The translations under genes were made by a program, and so were the position numbers. A model generated the notes under the pieces. That model had not been told where the DNA came from. It was given only the letters and a program-made list of their open reading frames with translations, and did not search any database. DNA of 64,000 bases from Thozetella sp. PMI_491. Taxonomy: Eukaryota; Ascomycota; Sordariomycetes; Chaetosphaeriales; Chaetosphaeriaceae. Below are positions 24,350 through 35,420 of the stretch, piece after piece. The first letter of the stretch is position 1, and every line of letters begins with the position of its first letter. The stretch lies in contig MU270076.1 in the NCBI GenBank assembly GCA_021432635.1, positions 348,877 to 412,876 of the forward strand, in the 5' to 3' direction.

Positions 24350-27054
24350 CTAAGAGAAGCACCAGGAAGATGGTTGGCGCGGCTGATCTCGCTTATCTTT
24401 CTCCGCCTCCCAGTCATCATGGTACTTGATCGTGGCAGTGATAATCTGGTCAATCGTTCCGAAGACACTCTCGTGCGTCGTTGCAGTGCACTCAAAGTAT
24501 TTGCCTCCGAGGAACCGGCAGTTCGAGTTAGCCTGTTGATGTCTGTCAATTCCTGATGCCTCTACAGCCTTCAAGAAGAACGCGAACTGCTCACCACGTG
24601 GAACATGATTGGACGGACGGCAGGCACAAAGTTGAGTTGAGGGAGCAATGGAGCAGAGGAAGGGCGAGTGTCGGCCTTGGTCCCGAGCATGAAGAAGGGA
24701 CAATCGATGAGCCAGCGGTCGATTTCGTTCTTCCACTGGGTCGTATTTAGTTAGCATCGCATTTTGCGCATCGTCGCTGATCGTTACGCACATGGTAGAT
24801 GGCCATCATGTTGTCCTCAGCCTCAACCGAAAAGCAGATAATGGCTGCGTGAAAGTTTGTGCCTTTGAGGGTAACGGCATCGGCTGCAGTCATCTTCCCG
24901 GGTACATCCCATATCTCAATGCTCATCACTTCTCCATTGACTGGGAGGGTGACTGTTATGATGTCAGTTCGGACGGACCTGTCAGCCTGGATAATGATGT
25001 CAGTATAGGCATGCAAGGGAGGGTGAAGGATGAGAAGAGGGTAGGGGCGAGGAGGCTCACCGGCTCGTAATTTCCTGTTGCCAGCGTACTGAAGGACTAA
25101 GATCAGTGCTCGGCTCTTCCTGATAGCTACTTTGGGGTTTGCTTCTTACTTGATGAGGGTAGATTTCCCTGCAAATGTAGTGCCGACAAAGAGGAGTTTT
25201 AACTTGCGAATCTGAACTGACGAAGCCACACTAGTTCGACGGCTAACAGAGAGTTGGTCGAGGAGGAGACTGATGCCGGTTACACTACGACGCACGATAG
25301 TCTTTCTTCTCTTGGCTGCACCTAGGGGCTCAGGTACCGTCTCGGCCCCGTGCCCGTGGGTCCACACATCGGTGCCAGGGAATGAAATCCAGGAAAGCCG
25401 ATTCCTCACGCGGTTTAGAAGACGGGCCCGCTTCGAAGCGGGCTCAGGCTGGATGCCCGCCTCCTATCTACAAGTTAGCAGACCCAACTAGAGGGCACGA
25501 ATAATATCGCGTCATACGTACTCTCGCAGAACGTTTGTGGCAGTTAGCGCGCTCGGTACCATGCTGGTGGACGCTCTCAGTCCGAACATGCGATCTGGAC
25601 AACGTCATGGAATGTAACACTTCTGAAGTATTTTTATCGTAGCGGCCATCAAGACCAGTGCCCATGAGGTCATCGGTCCCGGGATCATAGATGCCGTTCA
25701 CGGTGCATTCTTGTGCCGAACCGCCTGCCTCAGTCATCAATTGCACTTTCCCGGCTGCTCGATTAGCACCATTCCTACCGCGCTCCTCCTCGACTTTCTG
25801 ATCGATCACACCATTGGCGTTGGCCTCAGTGGTTCGCGTAGAACCTGTACCAACGCGAAGATAAGGCTTTTCATGCCCAGAAGAGCGATCGCCGGGTTGG
25901 AGAGGTGAGATGTCATCAAACGGATTAGTATTCTGAGCTGGATGCGCAGTGAGCCTGTTGGCGTAGCCCGTGACCCGAGTACAGTCCTGAAGCCATCTGT
26001 CAAAGCGGTTACTTGTGCGAAAGTTGTTGGGCAATCCGTCATGTGCACGTTGCCCAGAGCAGTAGACACCTCCGCTTCGGGGCTGCGTTGTTCTTTGAAG
26101 TACTTCTAAACCATCACACAACTGAGGCCCATGACACCCTCCCTGCGAGTTAAGGGTTTGAGCACGCACCCTGGTTTTGGCGTGGTTATGGCCTGGCAGG
26201 TGTTCCGCCGCAAGGTGATGGCTATTGTGTTCTCTGGGCCTAGGATACTCGTTATGAGGAGGAACATGCGTGCCTTTTGCTTGTCGTCCGGCTTCTTTCT
26301 CCCGTACGAGTCCTGCCGACTGTACACGAGTCTCCTCTTCACACTCGTGACAGTCGCATTGGCGAACGACGGATGGAGTCCCCCCGGCTCCTTCTGCACC
26401 TTGAGGCGATGATAGACTGCATCTCCGGGAGCGAGGAACGAGGTCCCGCCCAATCTGATTATGATAGCGGTTGAAATCCGCGTTGCCAGGGGCTCTTTGA
26501 TGATAGAAGCCGCTACTATTGCGGATATCCAGACCACTGGCGCCGGCAAACGCTGTAGTACCACGCTTATGATTGAGAAATACCTGCCGGCCAACCGCTC
26601 GAGGCACCTGAGCCATCTGTTGTTCCAAAACTGGAGGACTTCGGCCAGGCGGACAATTCGTAGACGCTCTCTCAGGGTTCTGCTGGAAAGGCGGCCTGGG
26701 AGTTATATTTGTGTTGTCATGATTACGACCGTAACTAGAGACCTTGTCGCCAACTGGGCTCTTTGTAAGTTCAACGGTATCGCCAATCCGGCTATGTCTC
26801 AACGGCCGGCATCGGGGCACGAGGTTTGCAGTCTGAAACCTCTCTGCACTTGGGTCGTTCTTTACGGGGAAACTTGGCGGCAGTGTCTCGGGGGCACTCT
26901 CAACAAGGTTCTCCGGGGATATTTCGAGGACGCGACTGCGACCGGGCTGTATTCGTCTTTCCTGGAGCTCCCGCTGTCTTTGTTGCGCGGGAAGAATTCG
27001 GCCGAAGATGGGAATTGGGGGATACCTGAGCGAACATGAATTAACTGGAGACAT
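24350..27054 (-). CDS. large protein with C-terminal Ras-like GTPase domain and ~600-residue low-complexity N-terminal region
   Basis: Minus-strand exons 27054-25522, 25463-25150, 25088-25061 (28 nt), 24986-24792 and 24735-24350 join in phase up to the last exon. Residues 1-600 are hydrophilic (R, N, Q, P, G, S) without a recognised domain, though a CDCHEC cluster occurs. The GTPase core follows: P-loop GTTFAGKS (605-612), WDVPGK (651-656) in place of the usual DxxGQ, TKAD (709-712) and a late ECTA resembling the G5 motif. The switch-II catalytic Gln position is Lys, so GTP hydrolysis may be weak (inference). The last exon changes frame between the TKAD and ECTA parts. A 41-nt intron at 24624-24584 would repair it and give about 804 residues, but it is very short, so a frameshift or other splice is possible. 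The protein ends in SSWCFS, not a clean CaaX box. Function is unknown. Confidence 0.6.
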
Positions 27055-27495
27055 ACTCTCTCAGAGGCGCCAAAAAACGAGGAGAGGAACAAAAGAGCGC
27101 AAGAACACTTGATGGGAAGGAGGTGGCTCGCATGATCGCCCGTGTATGCTGACAGGATCATGGAAGATGTTATTGCTGGTGAAGGTTTTCTGCGCTACTC
27201 ACTGGCGATGGCTCATATTTATCGCAGAAGCGAATTTTGATGCTCGGGGTAGTAGGTCGGTTTACCCATTCAGTTGCTGGGAAGAATGAAGTGGCTTTTT
27301 ATTCCGGCTCCACGGAACATCGGTTTCTTTTAGTTGGTCCTACAGTTGATTAGTGGGCTAATAAAGGACTACTCAGTTTTACCTCTCAGATCGTCTGGAC
27401 ACAATCGACATACAAGATGATGATTACGCGACTCCTATCCTGGTGAGAGGCAAGATGTATGGCGGATGTGGGATTGCGAGGATGCTTTTTGTTTT

Positions 27496-27519
27496 AAAAA
27501 AAAAAAAAAAAAAAAAAAA
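27496..27519 (+). repeat. poly(A) tract, 24 bases
   Basis: An uninterrupted run of 24 A is preceded by TTTT and followed by GAAGGGAGG. It could be a mononucleotide microsatellite or the trace of a retroposed poly(A) tail. No flanking target-site duplication is evident. Confidence 0.9.
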
Positions 27520-28056
27520 GAAGGGAGGTGGAGAGGCTCGCTGTACTTTCGAAGATCGGCTTTCACGTTAATCTCACACGCACGCTGCGACTGGGTGTAG
27601 GTAGGGTAAGGGATTTTTTTCTCCCCAAGTCAAAGTGAGGAGGTTGAGTACCGTACTTGGGTCTGGGCAGACCAAGCGGCTACTTCCCAACGCAGTTTCC
27701 CAAGGATAGGGAGAGAGTGTCATGGCGAAATGAAATGAGAAAAACAACCATGTTTCTAGGGAAAGAGCTTACATTGTATCCCATTAATATTAAGGGTTTT
27801 GGGATCTACGAGGTCTGGAGAGACCAGTATTGCCTCCAGATAGTCCGATCACTTGCCGAGCTCCAAGGAAGTTCCACATACACCCCAACTTATTTTCGTG
27901 CTCGGTCGACGAAGGAGAGATGCAAATCGTAGAGTGTAGATAAAATATAAGGCAATAAAACTGAATACAGGCGACCCTAAATGACAATCTCGTCTCGAGC
28001 TGCAGAAAATAACTTATGTGATGTGTAAACAAAGTATTAGGGGTAAAAGCGGGGCG

Positions 28057-28224
28057 ATGGCTGGCCGAAATGGGACCACAGGTGCGGCGCCGACAAGTCC
28101 TCAAGTTAGCAATTCGTCAAGGCATGTAAGGTATGTAATACTCGGGCTTCTATTCGCCTCCTTGTGCTGGGTCTTGGCATGGATCTTAGTCGCACGCTGG
28201 AGTGGGCTATTCCCCGCCTTGTGA
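28057..28224 (+). CDS. possible small single-pass membrane protein (55 aa), uncertain
   Basis: An ATG at 28057 opens 55 codons. A polar Ser/Thr/Gly N-terminus is followed by one hydrophobic segment (YVILGLLFASLCWVLAWILVA) and a short end. No homology is recognised. Small open frames of this size arise by chance, and a GTATGT donor-like site inside leaves room for another structure. Listed because the membrane segment is clean. Confidence 0.2.
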   Translation: MAGRNGTTGAAPTSPQVSNSSRHVRYVILGLLFASLCWVLAWILVARWSGLFPAL

Positions 28225-28742
28225 GCTGCCGCCATTGACGGAGCACGGTGACATGCTGACGAGATATCCGGGCATGGTCCTCCATAATTAGGTCTTTTAC
28301 CTGGACTGGGGCGGGTTTCGTCTTGTTATTGCGTGTCCTTGTTCCGTATATTGTGGACGGATTTCGTTTGACTTTGAGTCTCGCTCGAGTTCGGGTAATT
28401 GAATTTCGAGGCTACAGTGCTATGTTAGGTAATCGCAACAGGGTTCAGAAGTAAGAGCAGCTTAGGTGTAATCTGTACCTCCCCGCACTCCCTTTATTCG
28501 ACGAGTGCGGCAGGGGCAGCAGCAGCGCCTTTGGAATCCGTCCCCACTCCGGGCGGGTCAGAGGACCGGCGATGGCGCAATTTATGAGGGCTCCCCGATT
28601 TACGGACAACGACTTGGGCACAGCACACTGGCCCAATCCAGGACTAGAATCTCACCTCTCCAGGCCTTATTATTCGTCCAACTGTGCTTCCATCCATCCT
28701 CTTCCCCTTAGCGGCACGCACCCCCCAGACGGGCGATAACTC

Positions 28743-30528
28743 ATGTCCTCCTCTCCCTTGCTTCTTCAACTACTCTGCCGCCCAATTTCCCGCATCCAGA
28801 CGACAGCTAGGCTTCACCCTCGGGCGGCTCGCAGTATTCATTCCTCTTTGGCCATGTCGGCAAAGCTCAAGCCGGCTGCCCGCGTGGCGAGCCAGAGACA
28901 AGATGTTTGGTAAGTGGGAAGAAGCATCGATCGCCATTTTGGCCGGGATGGGTGCCCCGCCCCTTTGGGTAGTTCCCTCTCCCCCAACAGATATCTACAC
29001 AAGTGATGGGATATGACCTCGTATGCATTCTTACTGGGCCTGACCATACTCGATAAGGACCATCGTCAACGAGGCAGCCGCGGCCTCGCCAAAGCAACCC
29101 ATCATCAACATGGGCCAGGGGTTCTTCGGCTATAACCCGCCCGAGTTCATCCTGAACGCTGCCAAGCAGGCGCTGGACCGGGTCGAGTGCAACCAGTATA
29201 GCCCCACCAAAGGGCGGCCCCGGCTGAAGAAAGCCATCTCAGATGCCTACGCGCCATTCTGGGGGCGGAAGCTGGATCCGGACACCGAGGTGACCATCAC
29301 CACGGGAGCAAACGAAGGCTGGTCTTCTTATTCCCGGACGTACACCGAGGCGGTTTCCTAACCTGGGCGACAGGCATGCTCAGCGCTTTCATGGCCTTCA
29401 TCGAGCCTGGGGATGAAGTCATCGTCTTCGAGCCCTTCTTCGATCAGTAGGTGGCCTGTCGTCCCTTGTACCCTAGAGGGCCTCGCGGCTAAGAAGACGG
29501 CCCTGCCGCGGAACAGGTACATCAGCAACATCGAGATGCCAGGCGGTAAGATCGTCTATGTCCCGCTGCATCCGCCCAAGGAAGGAGCTGTCAAGACCCT
29601 CTCTGCCGCGGAATGGAGCCTCGACTTTGAACAGCTCGAGAAGGCCGTTACGCCGAAGACCAAAATGCTAGTCATTAACACGCCTCGTAAGAAGACAATG
29701 CCACGGCCCCGGCCTATATTGTCGGAGCTGACTGTTCTTCTTAGACAACCCCGTCGGCAAGGTCTTCTCGAAGGAGGAGCTGCAGCGGATCGCCGACATC
29801 TGCCTGAAGAACCAGATCATCATCTTGTCGGACGAGGTCTACGACCGCCTCTTCTACGTACCCTTCACCCGCATCGCCACCCTGTCGCCCGAGGTCGAAA
29901 AGATCACGATCACGGTCGGGTCCGCAGGCAAGAATTTCTATGCCACCGGATGGCGAGTTGGTGAGTGCCATAGCGCGAGTTCTCTCTCCCTCCTGATGGC
30001 GATATGAGACGCTAAAACTGAGGGATACAAGGCTGGCTGATGGGTCCTGCCGAGCTGATACAGTACGTCTCGGCTGCGCATACGCGCATCTGCTACTCGT
30101 CCGTCTCCCCGCTGCAGGAGGCGTGCGCCATCGGCTTCGAGCAAGCCGAAGGTGAAGGGTTCTGGGACACCTGTGTGCAGGACATGAAAGCCAAGCTGGC
30201 CCGCTTTAACGAGGTCTGGGACGAGCTCGGGATCCCGTACTCGGAGCCCGAAGGCGGATATTTCGTCATGGCCAACATGAGTAAGGTAAAGCTTCCCGAG
30301 GACTATCCCTTCCCTCCGCATGTGGCGAGCCGGCCCCGGGACTTCAAGCTCGCCTGGTTCCTGATCCAGGAGGTCGGCGTCGCTGCCATCCCTCCGACTG
30401 AATTCTACACCGAAGCCAACGCGCATATTGCGGAGGACTATCTGCGATTTGCCGTCTGTAAACCTGACGATGTGCTCGAGACCGCCAAGGAGAGGCTACG
30501 GGGGCTGAAGAAATACATCCAGAACTAG
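28743..30528 (+). CDS. kynurenine--oxoglutarate-type aminotransferase (PLP class I), Bna3-like
   Basis: Six exons (28743-28909, 29058-29317, 29374-29446, 29517-29686, 29745-29960, 30032-30528) encode 460 residues. Class-I aminotransferase features are NMGQGFFGYNPP, the NQYSPTKGRPRL substrate loop, TTGANEGML, NTPHNPVGK, LSDEVYD and the PLP lysine K286 in GSAGKNF. The C-terminal domain carries EGGYFVMAN and RFAVCK. This set matches the kynurenine aminotransferase/cysteine-conjugate lyase group, which converts kynurenine to kynurenic acid and takes glutamine or aromatic amino acids. Intron 2 (29318-29373) can only be placed as GC-AG. The first ~37 residues are Arg/Ser-rich and free of acidic residues, a mitochondrial-type leader. 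Met38 (SIHSSLAM) could start a cytosolic form. Confidence 0.9.
29318..29373 (+). other. GC-AG intron (aminotransferase gene, intron 2)
   Basis: The conserved sequence TTGANEGML is restored only by splicing after GAAG at 29317 with a GCTGGT donor, a CTAAC branch point and the CAG acceptor ending at 29373. Reading through reaches a stop at once, and a GT donor nearby breaks the frame. Confidence 0.75.
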
Positions 30529-31180
30529 AGCAGAGAAGCTCAGGCAGAAGGCTAGACAGAGAGGAATGGTCTTGCAAATAGATTTCACACAAAAAGCGTG
30601 GCCCCTTAACCACATATCGTGTTCCTCCGATGGCGGGGCAGCACCTGGAGGCATAAATGGCCAATCCAATTTGCTGTGACGATCCTGATGCCGAGCGAAA
30701 CCCGGTCGGACCCTTAGCGCCGATGGCGCGGCGTTTACACTTTCCATCCAAAATCGGCGATAAGGACAGCAGTCAACCCCTGCACTCAGCACACTCCGTG
30801 CGTAGAATCGGCCTTAGGAGGTGTCAACGCCATAGTACGCTCCCTTGGCCTCATGCCCTCCGCCGCTGGAAGGAGGTGGACGGACCATTACTCATGCCCG
30901 GCACCTCAGTCTCTTCGGAGTTGAGCAGCCAAACGCCTCGGGTGCATCGGCCATTGGGCGAGACCACGAGGAGCTGCCCGTTCCCAATTGAGGCCGAGTA
31001 ACAAGTATAAAATGAAGGGAGCCGGCACCAGGAGGTGGACGGCCGCATCAAACAGCTATCCTCTATCGCCTCTTCACGCCAACCCATCATTTAGCTTTAC
31101 ATCGCGGCTACTTTACACACTAGGACCCTGCATTGAATCCCCCCACCTCAGCCAGCCCGGAATCCGCTTAGAGACTTAAC
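30529..31180. other. intergenic between two plus-strand genes
   Basis: The 3' flank of the aminotransferase and promoter of the GRE2-like gene. A TATAAAATGAAG box-like element sits near 31007-31018, about 165 bases before the ATG. No other gene is seen. Confidence 0.5.
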
Positions 31181-32257
31181 ATGTCTACCCGTCGGGTTCT
31201 CCTCACCGGAGCCAATGGCTATGTCGCACAGCATGTACTGGCAGCCTTCCTCAAGGCCGGCCATTCCGTCCGGGGCATTGTCCGGTCGCAGTCCAAGGTG
31301 GACCAGCTCAAGAGAACATTCAAGGACTACGCAGGTACTGCGCAGCTCGATTTCGACATCGTGACCGACATCACCGCCCCCGGCGCCTTCGATGCCGTGC
31401 TCAGCTCAGACCCCCCTTTCGATGCCGTCGTGCACACGGCCTCGCCCTTCAACTACCGCCTGAACAGCAGCGCGCTAGAGTTTCTCGAGCCGGCTGTCCA
31501 CGGCACATCCGAGATCCTGGCCAGCATCGCCCGGGTCGCACCCACGGTCAAGCGCGTGGTGCTTACCAGCTCCATGGCGGCCGTGGTCGACTTTGCCGCT
31601 CCCAAGATCACCAGCCCGGCCAAGGTCTATACCGAGAAGGACTGGAACCCTACGACGTGGGAGCAAGCCATTGCGCCTGGTGCCGCGTCTAGTGTCGGGT
31701 ATCAGGCCTCCAAGAAGTACGCCGAGAAGGCTGCATGGGACTTTATCGACAAGAAGAAGCCCAACTTTGACTTGGTCGTGCTGAACCCCCCAATGGTCTA
31801 TGGGCCTCTGTACGACCCATCTATCATCGGGAGCCCGTCCGAGCTGCCCGAGAGCGTGTTCGGTATCTACAACAAGATATTGGGTCACGGTTTGACCGAG
31901 AGCACCTCCCTGCCTCCAAACGTCCTCCACCTATACGTCGATGTGCGAGACCTTGCTCAAGCGCACCTGCTCGCCACCACAACCCCAGGGGCCGGGGGCC
32001 ATAGGTTTCTGATCCTCGCGGAACAGGGTCACATGTCGAACCAGCGCATCGTAAATATTGCACGAGAGAAACTCCCCGAGCTCCATGGACGCATCCCCAA
32101 GGGCGACCCGGAGAAGGAGCTTTCTCCCGAGGGAACATTCGATGCGAGGAACACGTCGGCAAGGGAGATCTTGGGCCTCGCATTCCGGTCCCCGCAAGAG
32201 ACCATAGGAGATCTTGCCGCGCAACTAGCGGCCATCGATACGAGGGTGGGGGCTTAG
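31181..32257 (+). CDS. GRE2-like NAD(P)-dependent reductase (extended SDR family)
   Basis: A single exon encodes 358 residues. The N-terminus carries the nucleotide-binding TGANGYVAQH (residues 9-18). An S130-S131 pair and the active-site YxxxK (Y174, K178 in YQASK) complete the extended short-chain dehydrogenase signature. Length and motif spacing match yeast Gre2 and fungal ketone/aldehyde reductases. Those reduce methylglyoxal, isovaleraldehyde and similar carbonyls with NADPH in the cytosol; the true substrate here is unknown. There is no signal or membrane segment. It runs in the same direction as the aminotransferase and is convergent with an aldehyde dehydrogenase 186 bases away, so a reductase and an oxidase of carbonyls lie side by side. 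Confidence 0.9.
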   Translation: MSTRRVLLTGANGYVAQHVLAAFLKAGHSVRGIVRSQSKVDQLKRTFKDYAGTAQLDFDIVTDITAPGAFDAVLSSDPPFDAVVHTASPFNYRLNSSALEFLEPAVHGTSEILASIARVAPTVKRVVLTSSMAAVVDFAAPKITSPAKVYTEKDWNPTTWEQAIAPGAASSVGYQASKKYAEKAAWDFIDKKKPNFDLVVLNPPMVYGPLYDPSIIGSPSELPESVFGIYNKILGHGLTESTSLPPNVLHLYVDVRDLAQAHLLATTTPGAGGHRFLILAEQGHMSNQRIVNIAREKLPELHGRIPKGDPEKELSPEGTFDARNTSAREILGLAFRSPQETIGDLAAQLAAIDTRVGA

Positions 32258-32442
32258 CCGAGAGACTTTCGAATGGCGTTCGGATGGATGAGTTGTTAAT
32301 TCGGGGACTGCTTTCACCAAGGGGATGGACACGGCAGAATCTAGTAATGTACATAGACATATAGGTGGATTTCACACCGCCTACGCGTAAAATATCGTCT
32401 CTATAACATCGTCTCATAAACCTGCGCCCAGATCCTCGGCTC

Positions 32443-34085
32443 TCATTTGGCAAAGTGCAACGACTTCGTGTAGCAGTACGAAAGCAAACCTTGCTTTCCC
32501 ATCTCCCCTCCATATCCGCTGTCCTTCATGCCGCCGAAGAAGGCGCCGGGGTTTGGACGCTCGGAGACATTGATCCAGACGCTGCCTGCCTCCAGCCGGC
32601 GCGCGATGCGCTCGGCATTGGCAAGATCCTTCGAGTACACAGAAGCCCCGAGGCCCGCGTTGCTCAGGTTGGCCCTCTTGATTACGTCGTCCTCGTCAGA
32701 GTAGGCGAGAATGGGAAGAACAGGACCTGGGAGAAGAGGGATGGTTAGCACGCGCCACAGGAACTTGCGGGGGACGCAAGGAGCCTACCGAATTGTTCTT
32801 CTTTCACTAGCCACGAATCCTCGGCCGGCTTAGACACAATGGTCGGGGGAACCCAGAAGCCTTTCTTGTCCGCCAATGCCTGGCCGCCCGTCACGATCTT
32901 GTAACCGCTCTTGCGGCAGTCCTCAATGATATCCTTGATGATGTCATACTGCGCCTTGTTGGAGAGCGGGCCGAACGCGCTCGGAGTGTTGCCGTCTTCC
33001 TGCACAGTGTACGACCTCTCTACCTCAGCAACGAGGCGATCTAGGAACTCGTCATAGATTCTCTCGTGTACATAGATGCGCTTACTCGCGACGCACACTT
33101 GACCTGCATTGAAGAAGCCGCCTGATGCAATGCTGGGGATCGCCTTGTCGAGGTCGGCGTCGGGGCACACGATGCAAGCGTCGTTGCCGGCAAGCTCAAG
33201 CGTGACTTTTTTGAGCGTTTTGGAGCAGCTGGCCATGACGCGCTTTCCCGTAGCGATGGTTCCGGTGAAGGTGATCTTGTCGATTCCGGGATGCAGTGTC
33301 ATGAGGGCACCGAGCTCGGCCCCCCCATTCACGACTTGCAGGACACCCGGAGGCAGGATCCCCCTAGCGAGCTCGATCCACTTCATGACAGCGTACGGGG
33401 TGAAAGGCGAAGGCTTAACGATGACGCAGTTTCCTGTCACAATGGACGAGACTACCTTGATGTTGGACAGGATCAGGGGGAAATTCCAAGGGCATATGGC
33501 ACCCACCACGCCGAGAGGGACGTGTGTGGCTACGACCCTGGTATTTTCATCCTCGGTCTGGACCTCGTCTTCTAGTCCGATCTTGGCTATGGCTTCCGTT
33601 AGGGCTAGGTAGTCATAGGGGATGGATGTGAAAAGGCGAACGAAAGGAGGAGCAAGAGAATAGAGGTTGGGGCTTAGGAGAAGGCTTACAATACAAAAGA
33701 CACTGATGGATGGAAGCCTGAAGGTCGATGCCAGCTACAATCGCCTACGCGGTTTCAGCTCTGGGACAGTATTTGGAGATAGCCTCTGGCCTCAATTGGC
33801 ACATACCGACTTGCCCGTTTCCTTCTGGAGTATCTCGGTGAGCTCGGGTCTGTGTTCTTCGAGGTTCTCAGCCAACTTGACCAGCAAGGCTTGACGCTCC
33901 GGAACTGTCGTCAGAGACCAGGTAGCGAAAGCATTTCTGGCCGCTGTGACCGCATCATCGAAGTCCTGGTTTGTGGCCATCGGGCACGCCCAGAGAGGCT
34001 CCTCAGTCCGAGGATCCGTCACCTGGTGTGTCTTCTCGGCACTCCGCAGCTCATCGTTGATGATGTTATAGAACTGGACCTGCAT
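32443..34085 (-). CDS. NAD(P)-dependent aldehyde dehydrogenase
   Basis: Four exons on the minus strand (34085-33807, 33744-33690, 33604-32789, 32726-32443) encode 477 residues, with a 55-nt second exon. ALDH landmarks are PWNFP with N152, VKPSPFTP, FTGTIATGK, the general base E248 in LELAGNDA and the nucleophile C282 in FNAGQVCVAS. The usual QFGPVLP and ALDH C-terminal motifs follow. It oxidises an aldehyde to an acid in the cytosol; family members act on many aliphatic or aromatic aldehydes, so the substrate is open. There is no targeting signal. The ATG at 34085 is the first in frame; the open frame upstream lacks an ATG. Introns of 62, 85 and 62 nt use GTATGT, GTAAGC and GTAGGC donors. Confidence 0.9.
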
Positions 34086-35093
34086 CTTGCGATGTTGAAC
34101 CGAAATCAAGGTGTCAGAAGTATGTAGCCACACACAATGTTTGACCTTTGTCCGACGAGGGGGCAAGACTGTGATTGCCCAGGATGGGAAAGACGAGGAA
34201 GGGCGAGAAGGTATTTAGCAAGTTTAGCATATTGCGCCGTCGAGACGGCCAATATATCTGTGCCCCGGCCGGGGAGGCATGTCCCGCGTACGGCACGCTG
34301 CAAATACCCGGGATTATTTAGTTGCAATTCGCCCGAGGACACGCATGCAGTTCTTGCACGCTAGCGACAGGGATTGTGAAGCAACACGGCAGATCATGAG
34401 CCGCCCTCTCCCATCCACCCGTTCCATGACACATGATGACCAAGAGGAGCTACGGAACCACTCTAGACATGGCGCGCGCTCGGTGCGGGGAGAATGAGGG
34501 GTTCGCTGTTCGGCAGGTACGCTGTGCTGTTTGCTCTTGAAGATTGGACCAGGGGGCCGGAATCTGGGCCTGAGCGCACATGACCAGTGCGCGACGTGGA
34601 GGAAGAAAGAGGGGGAGGCAACGGCGGGGGAGCATGAGGCTCAGGGAACACGAGGCGCAAGCTGCCATGCAAGATCTCTAGCCACGATCTCTTGGGTTGG
34701 TGATGCGCGAGTGGCAATCTGGCCATTCTCACATATCTATGTCCAACTCGGCCTCGCTTCCTCGCTTCTTGTCTGTTTTGGGAGTGCTGAAGCCGCCATC
34801 ATGTCACAGGTCGGGGCCTGGGTTCGGGTTAGCTTGTTGTTGAGCACCAGGGCCTGGGGGGGCTTGGGAGGCGCGAAGTGGCACAGACAACCCCAGATAA
34901 GGGCGGGCGAGGATCCAGTGGTGAAAGATGAAGTCAAAAGATGATGCCGAAAGACGAAGGGAGATGCGGCAGTTGGCGAACCAAGTTCGTTGTCTCTCTT
35001 TTGCTCGGACTTGCAAGGTGAATGAGCCCCGGACCCAGGAGGCATCTCGGTGAGTTCTGGAGGAGAGACAACAATGAGCAAGGATGAAGCAAG

Positions 35094-35170
35094 TTACCTA
35101 GGTATGCATGTACTGTAGGTAAGGTCGGTGGGTAGGTGTAGGTGGCTAAGGTGGGGTATGTAAGGTAGCC
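35094..35170. repeat. TAGGTA/GTAGG repeat patch
   Basis: Imperfect GTAGGT, CTAGGTA and TAAGGT units follow each other over about 75 bases. It is related in sequence to the other patches listed. Confidence 0.6.
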
Positions 35171-35250
35171 AGCCAAGGGAGGGGCTGCGACGGGGAATGG
35201 CCTGGCCCGCCGCATGGGTTAGGGTCTCGTGGAGTTCCCCGGATGCTACC

Positions 35251-35262
35251 CGGAGCCGGCCG
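35251..35262. promoter_or_regulatory. candidate CGG-N6-CCG zinc-cluster site
   Basis: CGGAGCCGGCCG matches CGG-N6-CCG. The Aspergillus purine activator UaY is known to recognise a TCGG-N6-CCGA site upstream of purine genes including xanthine dehydrogenase. Here the flank is C on the left and A on the right, so the fit is partial. It lies about 870 bases upstream of the ATG. Confidence 0.25.
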
Positions 35263-35376
35263 AGTTATTTTAGCGAGCCAGCTGGTGCAAACCCCGCTCG
35301 CCACCCAATTATAAGGTTTCCGTACTTAGCATCTAGGTGGTAGTTAGTTATACATCTTTGCCTCTGTACTATATAC

Positions 35377-35420
35377 TATCTACCTACCTACCTACCTGCC
35401 TGCCTCCCTGCCTGCCTGCC
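35377..35420. repeat. (CTAC/CTGC)n tetranucleotide tract
   Basis: About four CTAC units followed by CTGC and CTCC units form an imperfect tetranucleotide microsatellite upstream of xanthine dehydrogenase. Confidence 0.85.

Larger units (their letters stand above)
27055..28742. other. divergent promoter region, AT-richer than surroundings
   Basis: No well-supported gene. It contains a 24-base poly(A) tract at 27496-27519 and a possible small membrane ORF at 28057. The 27.1-28.4 kb part looks richer in A/T than coding neighbours. It may include a decayed insertion, but no terminal repeats or transposase remnants were recognised. Confidence 0.5.

Noticed and set aside
25146-25409. Separate small GTPase gene starting at 25409
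   Set aside because: The apparent start is GTG, not ATG, and the frame continues upstream across a good GT-AG intron into the large exon.
26106-26594. 162-codon minus-strand frame with hydrophobic start inside the GTPase-protein exon
   Set aside because: It overlaps the longer continuous frame that splices in phase into the GTPase domain.
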